A stretch of DNA of 55,591 nt from positions 50,860 to 106,450 of the forward strand of contig DGQK01000056.1 in assembly GCA_002390745.1 (NCBI GenBank), given 5' to 3'. Source of the DNA: Bacteroidetes bacterium UBA4416. GTDB lineage: Bacteria; Bacteroidota; Bacteroidia; B-17B0; Aurantibacillaceae. Below are positions 5,929-14,580 of the stretch, one piece after another. Numbering within the stretch: the stretch's first letter is position 1; the number at the start of each line of letters is the position of its first letter. Position numbers and translations under genes: made by a program. The notes under the pieces were generated by a model. The model worked only from the letters and a program-made list of their open reading frames with translations, made no database searches and was not told the origin of the DNA.

Positions 5929-8397
5929 TTACTCCTGAACATAGATGCGTTTTACCCTGGTGGAAATATTCGTCAGCACTTCATAAGGAATCGTATCCAT
6001 TGCCGCAGAAAGCGCCATGAGCTGGCTGTTGGTTTCAAACACAACAACCTCGTCGCCTTCAGCACAGTTCAATCCGCTCACGTCGATCATGCACATGTCC
6101 ATGCAGATGTTCCCGATCGTTTTACAGGCGATGCCATGAACGTACACGTTGAAAGCTCCATTGCCCGTTCTGCGGCTCAGGCCGTCCGCATAGCCGATCG
6201 GTATTGTGGCGATCATCATATCACGCTCTGCAATACCTTTACGGTTATACCCTACCGTTTCTCCTTTTTTCAACGGCCTGATCTGTGAGATCCGGGTTTT
6301 GAGGCTGCTGATGTTCTGAAGGTGCTGCTTCTCCAGATCGTTGAACCCGACACCATACATCCCGATACCGAGGCGCACCATCTCGTAATGTGCTTCTTTG
6401 AAACGGGTAATAGCCCCGGAGTTGCAGATATGCCGTATTGTATTATAACCGATGGCAGCCTCGAGCTTCGCGGCCATCTTTTCAAACCGGGCGATCTGCT
6501 GCTTTGAGAATTCATCAAAGGCCTGGCTGTCGCTGCCTACCAGGTGAGAGAAAATACTTTTTACTTTGATCGACGTTTCTTTCTGGAGCACTTCACACAG
6601 CTCGTCAAGCTGTGCCTCCTCAAAGCCCAGGCGGTGCATGCCCGTGTCGAGCTTGATATGCACCGGGTAAGGGCCCGAGATCGCTTTGTTCTGCAAGGCT
6701 TTCGAAAAATCATGGATCACCTTAAAGGAGAACAGCTCAGGTTCCAGCTGATAAGCGAGCATGTCGTCGTAGGAAGCTTCTTCGGGGCTCATCACCATCA
6801 CCGGCAGGTGGATCCCGGCTTTGCGCAGCTCTACGCCTTCATCGGCATAAGCCACCGCCAGGTAGTCTACATGATGGTGCTGCAAGGTAAAGGCGATTTC
6901 CGTACTGCCGCTGCCATAGCCTGTGGCCTTTACCATGCACATCAGCTTTGTCTTTTTCTCCAGCTGCGAACGGTAAAAATTGATATTATGAACGAGGCTG
7001 TTCAGGTTGATCTCCAATACCGTATCATGGCTTTTTTGCTGAAGCTGCTTGCTGATAGCTTCGAAACCGAAGCTGCGGGCGCCTTTCAGAAGAATGATCG
7101 CGTTGTGGAACTGGAGATCCGGATTCGTCCTGGCCTCGTCGAGGAACTCCTGTGTGCTGCTATAAAAATGAGAAGGACCCGGGAATAATTTCCGTTGCGA
7201 AGAAATTTCTTTCCCGATCCCAATAAAAACGTCGATGTGAAACTGGCTCAGCAGCCTGGCCACATGCGTGTATAACTCCCAGCTAAGCTTTCCGCTCTGC
7301 TCAATATCCGAAAGGATCACGATCTTTTGTCCGCCGCGGTGCTGTTGTTTCAGGTGGTGCAGGGCAATTTCCAGCGCATTGATGTCCGAATTATAAAAAT
7401 CATTGATCAGAATGCAGTTGTTATTGCCAAGCTTCAGCTCCAGGCGCATCTCTACCGATTGCAACCTCAGCATGCGCTGCCGGATCTCCTCCCCGGGCAC
7501 ATGCAAATGCAATAGCGTGGCCCAGCAGGTGATGGCATTATTGACACTGGCCGAATCCGAAAAGGGCACCAGCAGCTCGAGATCCGAGCCCTGGTAATGA
7601 GCCCTGATGCGCGTTTGGTGGCCTTCCGCTTCCGTATGCAAAATCTGAAGCCTCGCATGCGGCGACCTCGAAATCACTAACCATTTTTTTCCTGTCAGCA
7701 GGTCGGTATAATTTTCGGGAAGCGACAAGGCATTCACGATCACTGTTTCACTGTCTGCAAAAAGACTGAGCTTTTCTTTCAGCTTCTGGCTGGTATCTTT
7801 AAACCCTTCGTCATGTGCCGTTCCGAGCGATGTGAGGATCCCGACCGTAGGCCGGATGATATCCCTCAGCACCGCCATTTCACCCGGCTCCGAGATTCCT
7901 GCTTCAAAAATACCCAGGCTGTGCTCTTCCTTCATCTGCCATACCGACAAAGGCACGCCTATCTGCGAATTGAAGCTTTTAGGGCTTCGCACAATGCTGT
8001 AATCTGTTTTCAGCAGCTGGTAGAGCCATTCTTTGACAATGGTCTTTCCGTTGCTGCCGGTAATGCCTATAACGGGGATATGGAAGCGCCCGCGATGGTG
8101 GGCAGCCAGCTGCTGGAGAGCTTTTCTTGTATTTTCCACCAAAAGGAAACAAATTCCTTCTATACCTTTGCAATTTTCGGGGATAAAAGTCACCACAAAT
8201 GCCTTAACGCCTTTTTGTACCAGACCGTAAATGTATTGATGAGCATCGTTACGCTCCGTTACCAGGGCTATAAACAGGGTGTGCTGGGGCTCGGTAAGCT
8301 GGCGGCTGTCGGTAAGCAGGACCTGTATGCCTGCCTCCGGCTCGTCGCCGCTGACACTGGCATGGATAATCGCGGCTATTTCGGATATGGTATACAA
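5929..8397 (-). CDS. murF-alr: Bifunctional UDP-MurNAc-tripeptide:D-Ala-D-Ala ligase / alanine racemase
   Basis: An 822-residue fusion of two cytoplasmic peptidoglycan enzymes. Residues 1 to about 450 are MurF, with ATP loop GITGSNGKT (Lys ~118), SPKSFNSQIGVPLS and a typical central domain. From about 457 it is alanine racemase, with PLP lysine in VKATGYGSGS (Lys ~490), KLDTGMHRLGF and catalytic Tyr in IGYADGLSRR (~736). One polypeptide thus makes D-Ala and adds D-Ala-D-Ala to the muropeptide precursor. This fusion is common in Bacteroidota. The start is a TTG; upstream in frame there is only a stop and no ATG. A strong hairpin (8401-8436) ends 3 bp before that TTG. Confidence 0.95.
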   Translation of the reverse strand: MYTISEIAAIIHASVSGDEPEAGIQVLLTDSRQLTEPQHTLFIALVTERNDAHQYIYGLVQKGVKAFVVTFIPENCKGIEGICFLLVENTRKALQQLAAHHRGRFHIPVIGITGSNGKTIVKEWLYQLLKTDYSIVRSPKSFNSQIGVPLSVWQMKEEHSLGIFEAGISEPGEMAVLRDIIRPTVGILTSLGTAHDEGFKDTSQKLKEKLSLFADSETVIVNALSLPENYTDLLTGKKWLVISRSPHARLQILHTEAEGHQTRIRAHYQGSDLELLVPFSDSASVNNAITCWATLLHLHVPGEEIRQRMLRLQSVEMRLELKLGNNNCILINDFYNSDINALEIALHHLKQQHRGGQKIVILSDIEQSGKLSWELYTHVARLLSQFHIDVFIGIGKEISSQRKLFPGPSHFYSSTQEFLDEARTNPDLQFHNAIILLKGARSFGFEAISKQLQQKSHDTVLEINLNSLVHNINFYRSQLEKKTKLMCMVKATGYGSGSTEIAFTLQHHHVDYLAVAYADEGVELRKAGIHLPVMVMSPEEASYDDMLAYQLEPELFSFKVIHDFSKALQNKAISGPYPVHIKLDTGMHRLGFEEAQLDELCEVLQKETSIKVKSIFSHLVGSDSQAFDEFSKQQIARFEKMAAKLEAAIGYNTIRHICNSGAITRFKEAHYEMVRLGIGMYGVGFNDLEKQHLQNISSLKTRISQIRPLKKGETVGYNRKGIAERDMMIATIPIGYADGLSRRTGNGAFNVYVHGIACKTIGNICMDMCMIDVSGLNCAEGDEVVVFETNSQLMALSAAMDTIPYEVLTNISTRVKRIYVQE

Positions 8398-8400
8398 GCA

Positions 8401-8437
8401 AAAAGTGGTTTACTTCTTACAAAATAAACCACTTTTA
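8401..8437 (-). terminator. Hairpin between the response regulator and murF-alr
   Basis: A perfect 12-bp stem (AAAAGTGGTTTA / TAAACCACTTTT, 12-base loop). On the minus strand it is followed by a T5 tract that runs into the murF-alr TTG start. It can serve as terminator of the regulator gene or as an attenuator/leader hairpin of murF-alr. Confidence 0.75.
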
Positions 8438-8470
8438 GACTAATTCCCTAATTTTTCAGGGCTTTAATCG

Positions 8471-9172
8471 CTAGGAATTGACTAATAATTTGAAGCCTTT
8501 TCCGTGTATGTTCACGATTTCTACTTTAGAGTCGTCTTTCAGGTATTTACGCAGCTTAGCAATATATACGTCCATGCTTCGTCCATTGAAATAATTATCG
8601 TCGTGCCAGATCGTTTTCAGGGCAAAGTTCCGGTCGAGCACATCGTTTTTGTGAACACATAACAGGCGCATCAACTGGCTTTCCTTGGTAGTGAGCTTTT
8701 GCTCCATCCCATTGTGGGCCAATGCCTGTGTTTCTGAATTGAAGGTGTAATCGCCAATATTGAACACAACGTCATCGGTGTTATATACCCGCTGCTTGTT
8801 GCTGCGGCGCAATACGGCGGTGATCCTTGCCATCAGCTCATCCATGCTGAAAGGCTTGGTAATATAATCATCGGCGCCAGAGTTAAAACCTTCGATGGTA
8901 TCTTCTTTCATGCTCTTGGCAGTCAGGAAAATAATGGGGACGTTTTTATCGGTGACGCGGATTTCTTTAGCGAGGGTAAGACCGTCTTTTACGGGCATCA
9001 TCACGTCGAGGAGCAACAGATCGAATTCCTGTTTACAAAATGCATCGAAGCCCTTTTTACCATCAGTCGCCAGTTTTGTTTCAAAACCTTTTGCTTCCAG
9101 ATACTCCTGTAATAAAGCGCCCAGATTCGGATCGTCTTCCACCAACAATACTTGTGTTTTTACATTCTCCAT
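8471..9172 (-). CDS. OmpR-family response regulator, RprY-like
   Basis: A 233-residue two-component response regulator. The receiver domain has acidic pocket VEDD (13-14), phospho-acceptor D56 (LLLLDVMMPVKDG), T/K positions FLTAKS and SGADDYITKPFSMDELMARI. A winged-helix OmpR/PhoB DNA-binding domain follows (KLTTKESQLMRLLCVHKNDV, IAKLRKYLKDD, NIHGKGFKLLV). It lies 18 bp behind the histidine kinase on the same strand, so the two are a cognate pair. The pair resembles RprX/RprY of Bacteroides and is often kept in the phylum. A hairpin follows the gene. Confidence 0.92.
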   Translation of the reverse strand: MENVKTQVLLVEDDPNLGALLQEYLEAKGFETKLATDGKKGFDAFCKQEFDLLLLDVMMPVKDGLTLAKEIRVTDKNVPIIFLTAKSMKEDTIEGFNSGADDYITKPFSMDELMARITAVLRRSNKQRVYNTDDVVFNIGDYTFNSETQALAHNGMEQKLTTKESQLMRLLCVHKNDVLDRNFALKTIWHDDNYFNGRSMDVYIAKLRKYLKDDSKVEIVNIHGKGFKLLVNS

Positions 9173-9190
9173 AAGTTTATTTCTGTTTTA

Positions 9191-10750
9191 CTAATGTACG
9201 ATTTTATATGGCATAAGGATCTTAAAGGTACTTCCTTTTCCTATTTCACTCTCTACATGAATTGTGCCATTATGCTTTTCAACAACGGCTTTTACATAAC
9301 TTAATCCCAGGCCAAAGCCTTTTACATTATGAACATTGCCGGTAGGCACCCTGAAAAACTTATCAAAGATTTTCCTCAGGTTGTCTTTACTGATGCCTAT
9401 TCCATTGTCCTTTATAGTAATTTCTATGCCATTTTCGGCATCCCTGGTGCTTATAACGATGCTGGGTATTTCTTTCGTATACTTTACCGCATTATCAATC
9501 AGGTTGAAGATGATGTTCGTCAGGTGCAATTTATCAGCGACAACGCTGCTTTTTGTAGCATGAAGCTGCTTGGTAATGGCTCCCCCCCTCTGGTCGATGA
9601 GCAGCTGGGTGTTCTGGATGGCCTGGTTAATGATCTCGTGTATATCTACCTGACTGACCTTAAGCTTAAATTCTCCTTTATCCAGGATAGCGGTTTGGAG
9701 GATGCTTTCCACCAGGATGCTGAGGCGTTTGTTCTCGTCGGTGATCATCCGGATGAAACGGTGCTGCTTCTCGGGTGTTTTGGAAACGGTGGAATCATTG
9801 AGCATCTCTGCTGCCAGCGATATCGTGCTGATGGGCGTCTTGAACTCATGCGTCATATTGCTGATAAAGTCGTTTTTGATCTCCGACAGTTTTTTCTGCC
9901 TGGAAATGGTAGCAATCGTGTAATAGAATGCCATGATGAGAATGCAGATCACCAGGCCCGACACCGAAAGCATGGCCCACATGGTATTGAGGAGGTAGCT
10001 GGTTTCGTCGGGGAAACTTACGCTCAGGTATTGCGGCGTTACATAGACGTTGCTGGGCGAAAGGTTGATCTTATAATAGCAACCGCTGGAATCACAGTCT
10101 TTCTGAGCATCCTTGTAATTGGCCTTTGAGTTGGAGTTGGCCAGCTGGCTGGAAATGGAATAGACAAATTCAGCATTGATGCCTGCTGCCTTCAGCTCCT
10201 GGTGCAGAACGGTATCCAGCATCAGGGAATCCACCTTCGGCTTATAGTCCTTATACACATTGATGCTGATGAGCTCGTCGTACAAATCGTTCACCACTTC
10301 GGTACCGGCTTTCAACAGTTCCTCCCGAAGGCTTTCCTCGCTTGTTTTCGAAGAGCTCGTAAGGTCATAGGGCAGGAAGTTCTTTCCTGACTTAATGGAA
10401 TCGCCGAAGAATTCTTTCTGCGACATTTTGCTGGTAATGACTCCGGAGGAATCGGTACTGAGTTCTTCAAAGATCCTTACCTGCACATCATTGCCCGAAG
10501 TGGCCAGCAAACCGGGTTTGGTAATACGCACACCCTGTTTGCGCAGCTTGATCTTTTTAGCAATCTTATTGGCTGTCGCTATTTTTTCGAGCTTGTAGCT
10601 GGTTGATTTGAGGGCTTCGATCACCGTATGATCGAACTCCTCCTTCTTGAGTTTGATGGAACTCCTGATCCAGTATACCTGGATCGCAATAAGCGCCACC
10701 AAAGCCAAACCAACAAGAACTGAGATAATACCGAGGTTATGTTTATTCAT
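9191..10750 (-). CDS. Sensor histidine kinase, RprX-like
   Basis: A 519-residue membrane sensor. There are two transmembrane helices, about residues 8-28 and 250-272, around a periplasmic sensing region of about 220 residues that carries a CDSSGC pair of cysteines. The cytoplasmic part has HisKA with the H-box ISNMTHEFKTPIS (phospho-His 301), N-box IFNLIDNAVKYTK, G1 box IKDNGIGIS, F-box IFDKFFRVPTGN and G2 box KGFGLGLSYVK, all intact. It acts on the response regulator encoded 18 bp downstream. No ligand can be read from the sequence. The start ATG at 10750 is the only sensible one, giving a normal N-terminal anchor. Confidence 0.93.
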   Translation of the reverse strand: MNKHNLGIISVLVGLALVALIAIQVYWIRSSIKLKKEEFDHTVIEALKSTSYKLEKIATANKIAKKIKLRKQGVRITKPGLLATSGNDVQVRIFEELSTDSSGVITSKMSQKEFFGDSIKSGKNFLPYDLTSSSKTSEESLREELLKAGTEVVNDLYDELISINVYKDYKPKVDSLMLDTVLHQELKAAGINAEFVYSISSQLANSNSKANYKDAQKDCDSSGCYYKINLSPSNVYVTPQYLSVSFPDETSYLLNTMWAMLSVSGLVICILIMAFYYTIATISRQKKLSEIKNDFISNMTHEFKTPISTISLAAEMLNDSTVSKTPEKQHRFIRMITDENKRLSILVESILQTAILDKGEFKLKVSQVDIHEIINQAIQNTQLLIDQRGGAITKQLHATKSSVVADKLHLTNIIFNLIDNAVKYTKEIPSIVISTRDAENGIEITIKDNGIGISKDNLRKIFDKFFRVPTGNVHNVKGFGLGLSYVKAVVEKHNGTIHVESEIGKGSTFKILMPYKIVH

Positions 10751-11078
10751 TGTTATAACAAATGTAACAAAGTATGCGTGTCTGTATTTATATGGTTAAC
10801 TTTTTTTAACTGGCATTTACCCGGATGCGGAACATGATTGTATTGTCCGCCCTGCCTGGGTTTGCGCGCACATTATTTTTTGTAACCTACTCCGGTTGAC
10901 AGCATTAATACCATTAAGACCCATAAGAATTCCGATCTGCCTGCCCGTCATGAATGCTTTCGTCCATTCAATCTTTTATCAAAGATGATCCGGACTGAGC
11001 GTGGAATGCGGGGGAGCAGAGTGGTAAAAAATTAAAACATGACGTCCTGTTTTTTAACCATCGGTCAAATATATAAAA
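10751..11078. other. Intergenic region of about 330 bp, no gene found
   Basis: It lies upstream of the histidine kinase (minus strand) and downstream of the holin-like gene. A TACATTTG on the minus strand about 10 bases before the kinase ATG resembles a -7 element but would leave almost no leader. No coding frame, repeat or stable terminator stands out. Confidence 0.5.
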
Positions 11079-11468
11079 TTATTCTTCTTGTTCCCTGCCT
11101 TTTATGAGATCGAGGAAGCTGCTCACGAGCGATAGAACAAGGCTGAACCACAAAGCGGTCCAGAAACCGTCCACTTTGAAGCCGTCAACCAGCTTATCGG
11201 CAAACAGGATGATGATGGCATTGATGACCAGGAGAAAAAGGCCGAGCGTGAAGAAGGTGATGGGTAATGACAGCAGCGTGAGTACGGGTTTTACAATACT
11301 ATTCAAAAAGGCCAGCACAATGGCTACCAGCAGGGCCGTGATGAGTTTGTTCACCTGGGGGGAGCTGGTGGTAAGGAACTGGTTATTCCCTATTGTGACG
11401 CCATCGAGAAAGTATGCGGTGATCATGACCGCAATTGCAGAGATAACTAATTTAAGAAGGAAATTCAT
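11079..11468 (-). CDS. Phage-holin-family-4 type small membrane protein
   Basis: About 129 residues with four predicted membrane helices: LLKLVISAIAVMITAYFL, KLITALLVAIVLAFLNSIV, LLSLPITFFTLGLFLLVINAI and FWTALWFSLVLSLVSSFL. It has the conserved 'LNSIVKPVLTLLSLPITFFTLGLF' stretch of the Mycobacterium-type 4TM phage holin (PF04020-like) family. Despite the name, these are widespread chromosomal proteins of unknown role, not evidence of a prophage. The ATG at 11468 is preferred over the TTG at 11477. No neighbour on the same strand is close enough to suggest an operon. Confidence 0.85.
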   Translation of the reverse strand: MNFLLKLVISAIAVMITAYFLDGVTIGNNQFLTTSSPQVNKLITALLVAIVLAFLNSIVKPVLTLLSLPITFFTLGLFLLVINAIIILFADKLVDGFKVDGFWTALWFSLVLSLVSSFLDLIKGREQEE

Positions 11469-11489
11469 AGTTCTCAAAGATACGGTTTT

Positions 11490-11633
11490 TTAAAATTTAA
11501 GCTGCCATTGAATGGCCTTGATCTTTTTACCCGTATGTATTTTGCCATGCTCACTGAAGCCGCCGAAGCCATACCCTGCAAAAAGCACGGGATCTACTGG
11601 CCGGCGGGCAACCTGGCCATGGCAAATGGCTTC
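11490..11633 (-). pseudogene. Possible remnant of a coding region (C-terminal fragment)
   Basis: A 47-codon minus-strand frame without a start codon ends PVLFAGYGFGGFSEHG and then KIKAIQWQLKF plus stop. The Gly/aromatic pattern and the W-x-L-K-F ending look like the C-terminus of an outer-membrane or secreted protein. Nothing recognisable precedes it; an in-frame stop lies at 11634-11636. It may be the relic of a deleted gene or chance. Low certainty. Confidence 0.3.
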
Positions 11634-11680
11634 TTAGGATGGTTTATTTCCAAAGCACAGTTATGATGAGCCATAAACAA

Positions 11681-11713
11681 AAAAAGCACAGCCTTAATAT
11701 AGCTGTGCTTTTC
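11681..11713 (-). terminator. Terminator of the S46 peptidase gene
   Basis: Inverted repeat AAAAGCACAGC / GCTGTGCTTTT with a T7 tract on the minus strand, about 20 bases after the stop at 11733. Confidence 0.85.
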
Positions 11714-11732
11714 TGTTCTTTCAAAAGATTGC

Positions 11733-13898
11733 TTACATTTTACGGATGTCAAGCTCATTGATGATGTTGGTAGCTCCGCCGAGTTTTTCCACCACCCATA
11801 ACAGGTAGCGCACATCCAGGTTGATGGTGCGGTTCAGGTCCTTGTCGAACACAATTTTATGGCTCAGGGCTTCGTAGTTTCCATCGAAGGCAAGACCGAT
11901 CAGCTCGCCTTTGGCATTAAGCACCGGCGATCCGGAGTTGCCCCCGGTAATGTCGTTGGAGCTGATGAAAGACACCACAACGTCTTTTGCAACGGGATCC
12001 ATGTACTGCCCGTAATCTTTGGCTTTCGCAAGGTCAATGAGTTTGGTTGGCACGTCGAACTCGTAATCGCCCGGCTTGTATTTTTCGAGAACACCGTTGA
12101 GGGTACAGATGTAATTGTATTTCACGGCATCTTTCGGAGAGTAGGACTTCACGGCTCCATAGCTTACGCGCATGGTAAAGTTCGCGTCAGGGTACAGCTT
12201 TTTGGTCTTGTTCATTTCCAGGATCCCTTTCAGGTAGGTTTTGCCCAGCACGAAGTTCTGCGCGTTGAAATCAGCAAAGAGCTTCGCGTATTTTGTATTG
12301 AAATTGGTATTGAAAGCATTCGCTACCGCATAAGCCGGATCTTTGTGTAAAGCTCCCGTGTCGGGATTTGCAATGAAGGCATTCCATTTATCATTGTTCA
12401 GAATCATTGTATTGGCAAATACATCCGAAGCGAATTTCTCATAGCTGGCCTTGTTTTTCAGGTCACCGTATTTACTGCTGATCGCTTCATAGAAGCCGGC
12501 AGGGTGCTGTGAAGCGTCGATATCCGTGTAAAAGGCCTGAGTAACGAAGGCCAGGATATTTTTATCAGACGCACTGTTTTCTGAGGCGATGAACGCTTCG
12601 CGTGCTGCTGTGGCAGCATCCGCAGCTTTCTTCACATCTTCCTTTGTTCCGTCTTTCTTCGTTAAAGCGGCGTCCAGTTTTTGCAGGGAAGAGGCATAAG
12701 CGATCAGCGGAGAGCCGAAGATCCCTTCCGTCATGTACACACGCTGCTTGGCATAAGGCCTCCAGGCGTCATAGATCTTCTGGTAGTCGCTGAACAGGTT
12801 TTCGTACTCCGGCTTTCCTTTGGCCCAGGCCATGAATGCTGCTTCATTGGCTTGCTTCTCTTCGTAGGTTTTGAATTTCAGCAATTGTTTGGATTCGCCG
12901 TCGAAGAATTTCCAGTAATTGGCCACACCGGCATAATAGCCGGCCAACTGGATTTTCACTGCCGGGCTTTTTTTCATTTCCTCGAGCATGTATTTCAGGC
13001 GCACATCGCGCAGGCTTACGAGGGAAGGGTTTTCGATATCCGTTTTCAGCTTCACACCATAAGATGTTTCATAACGGTTGGTTCCGCCGGGATAGCCCCA
13101 GATCATTGTAAAATCACCATCCCTTACGCCTTTAATAGAAACAGGCAGGGAATATTTGGATTTCAAAGGCACGTTATCCGAGGCATATTCTGCGGGTTTG
13201 CCTTCTTTATTGGTATACACACGGAAAATGGAAAAGTCGCCGGTATGGCGCGGCCACTCCCAGTTGTCGGTGTCGCCACCAAATTTACCAATGCTCTCCG
13301 GTGGAGTTCCTACCAAACGTACATCCTTGTAACGCTCGTATACGAAGAGTAAAAACTGGTTGGCTTTAAACATAGAGGCAATACGGCCTTCGTAACCGCT
13401 GCCTTCCGTTTCCTTACCGGCGATCTCCGTGAGGATGCCCGGCAATTTCTGGGTGAGCTCTGCATTCGGGATGTCTTTAAGGCGTGCATTGACTTTATCA
13501 GTCACATCCACGATCCTGATCAGGAACTGGGCATGAATGCCTTTGGCATAAATCTCTTCCTGCTTGGTGCGGGCCCAGAAGCCGTCTTTCAGGTAATTGT
13601 GTTCAACGGTGCTGGCCGCCGCAATGGCACTGTAGCCGCAGTGGTGGTTCGTGAAGATGAGGCCTTCCTTGCTCACGATCTCGCCGGTGCAACCACCGCC
13701 GAAAATAATGATGGCATCTTTGATACAGGCCTGGTTGGCACTGTACAATTGCTCCTTGCTCAACTTGAGGCCTTTCTTAACCATATCGGCATATACCTGT
13801 TCTCCCAACAGCATAGGCAGCCACATACCTTCATCGGCTTTGGCAATCGGTTTACACAGGAACGTCAGTGTAATGACAAAAAGGATAATTTTTTTCAT
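11733..13898 (-). CDS. S46 family dipeptidyl-peptidase, DPP7-type
   Basis: A 721-residue periplasmic serine exopeptidase that removes dipeptides from peptides, important for asaccharolytic Bacteroidota. It has a signal peptide (MKKIILFVITLTFLCKPIAKA). The catalytic His is H85 in FTNHHCGYS. The Asp is in HTGDFSIFR (about 221). The nucleophile is S655 in GGNSGSPVL. Residue 673 lies in AFDGN and is glycine, the residue associated with the hydrophobic-P1 DPP7 class; Arg at this place marks the Asp/Glu-specific DPP11 class. Length and motif spacing match the family closely. It is monocistronic, with its own terminator at 11681-11713. The upstream TAGTTTAG is one base off the -7 consensus. Confidence 0.93.
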   Translation of the reverse strand: MKKIILFVITLTFLCKPIAKADEGMWLPMLLGEQVYADMVKKGLKLSKEQLYSANQACIKDAIIIFGGGCTGEIVSKEGLIFTNHHCGYSAIAAASTVEHNYLKDGFWARTKQEEIYAKGIHAQFLIRIVDVTDKVNARLKDIPNAELTQKLPGILTEIAGKETEGSGYEGRIASMFKANQFLLFVYERYKDVRLVGTPPESIGKFGGDTDNWEWPRHTGDFSIFRVYTNKEGKPAEYASDNVPLKSKYSLPVSIKGVRDGDFTMIWGYPGGTNRYETSYGVKLKTDIENPSLVSLRDVRLKYMLEEMKKSPAVKIQLAGYYAGVANYWKFFDGESKQLLKFKTYEEKQANEAAFMAWAKGKPEYENLFSDYQKIYDAWRPYAKQRVYMTEGIFGSPLIAYASSLQKLDAALTKKDGTKEDVKKAADAATAAREAFIASENSASDKNILAFVTQAFYTDIDASQHPAGFYEAISSKYGDLKNKASYEKFASDVFANTMILNNDKWNAFIANPDTGALHKDPAYAVANAFNTNFNTKYAKLFADFNAQNFVLGKTYLKGILEMNKTKKLYPDANFTMRVSYGAVKSYSPKDAVKYNYICTLNGVLEKYKPGDYEFDVPTKLIDLAKAKDYGQYMDPVAKDVVVSFISSNDITGGNSGSPVLNAKGELIGLAFDGNYEALSHKIVFDKDLNRTINLDVRYLLWVVEKLGGATNIINELDIRKM

Positions 13899-14116
13899 GG
13901 ATGTATTAAGTTTAAAACGGGCACTAAACTAACAGAAAAAACCGATATATAAAGGCTTTTTAGATGAACGGACTGTACGAATGACAAACAGCATCGCAAA
14001 GAAATCACCGTCTTGTTTTTGACAAAGCCTTAAAAAATATAGACAAAAATCGGATTACTTCGGCCAAACTCTTGATTACAAATAGTACCGATCCTGTTTT
14101 GGGGCTCCCGGGCGGG

Positions 14117-14557
14117 CTACATGAAACGGCTCTTAGGCACAATGGCGCAGGTAAAGCGCGACACACAGGTGAGCTCACCGGCCTCGTTATAAATTTTAAT
14201 GTCCCACACATGGTTTTTGCCGGAGATATTCAAAGGCGTACATACGCCCCTGACTTTGCCCGACAGCACAGCTTTAATGTGATTGGCATTGATTTCCACG
14301 CCTACCCCGATAAACAGCTCCTGGTTGACAACCAGCAGCGAGGCCACACTGCCCAGCGTTTCGGCAAGCGCTACGTTGGCGCCACCATGCAAAAGACCAA
14401 AGGGCTGTTTGGTGCGATGATCCACCGGCATGGTCGCTACCAGGAAATCATCTCCTATTTCGGCAAATTCGATCCCCAGGTTCTCTCCCAGGTTATTTTT
14501 TCCAAGACTGTTCAGGAAGGATACAGTGGGCTTACTGTGCCAGATAGATGCGCTCAT
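14117..14557 (-). CDS. Hotdog-fold thioesterase (PaaI/EntH/MenI-like)
   Basis: A 146-residue single hotdog-domain acyl-CoA thioesterase. The signature FGLLHGGANVALAETLGSVAS holds the catalytic Glu (in ALAET) and the HGG loop seen in EntH (YbdB) and in DHNA-CoA thioesterases of menaquinone synthesis. The rest (VGVEINANHIKAV, GKVRGVCTPLNISGKNHVWDIKIYNEAGELTCVSRFTCAIV) matches the full domain. The substrate cannot be read from sequence; DHNA-CoA or aryl-CoA are plausible. It starts 23 bp behind the histidine kinase on the same strand, so it may be co-transcribed with that two-component system, though its role looks metabolic. Confidence 0.88.
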   Translation of the reverse strand: MSASIWHSKPTVSFLNSLGKNNLGENLGIEFAEIGDDFLVATMPVDHRTKQPFGLLHGGANVALAETLGSVASLLVVNQELFIGVGVEINANHIKAVLSGKVRGVCTPLNISGKNHVWDIKIYNEAGELTCVSRFTCAIVPKSRFM

Positions 14558-14580
14558 AAGATTACTTTAGGGGTCTAAAG

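Noticed and set aside
5853..5942. N-terminal extension of the cytochrome-PHM protein
   Set aside because: It overlaps murF-alr, is not signal-like, and would place the lipobox 53 residues in.
11079..11468. 'Phage holin' annotation as a sign of a prophage
   Set aside because: This family is common in bacterial chromosomes, and no other phage gene is nearby.
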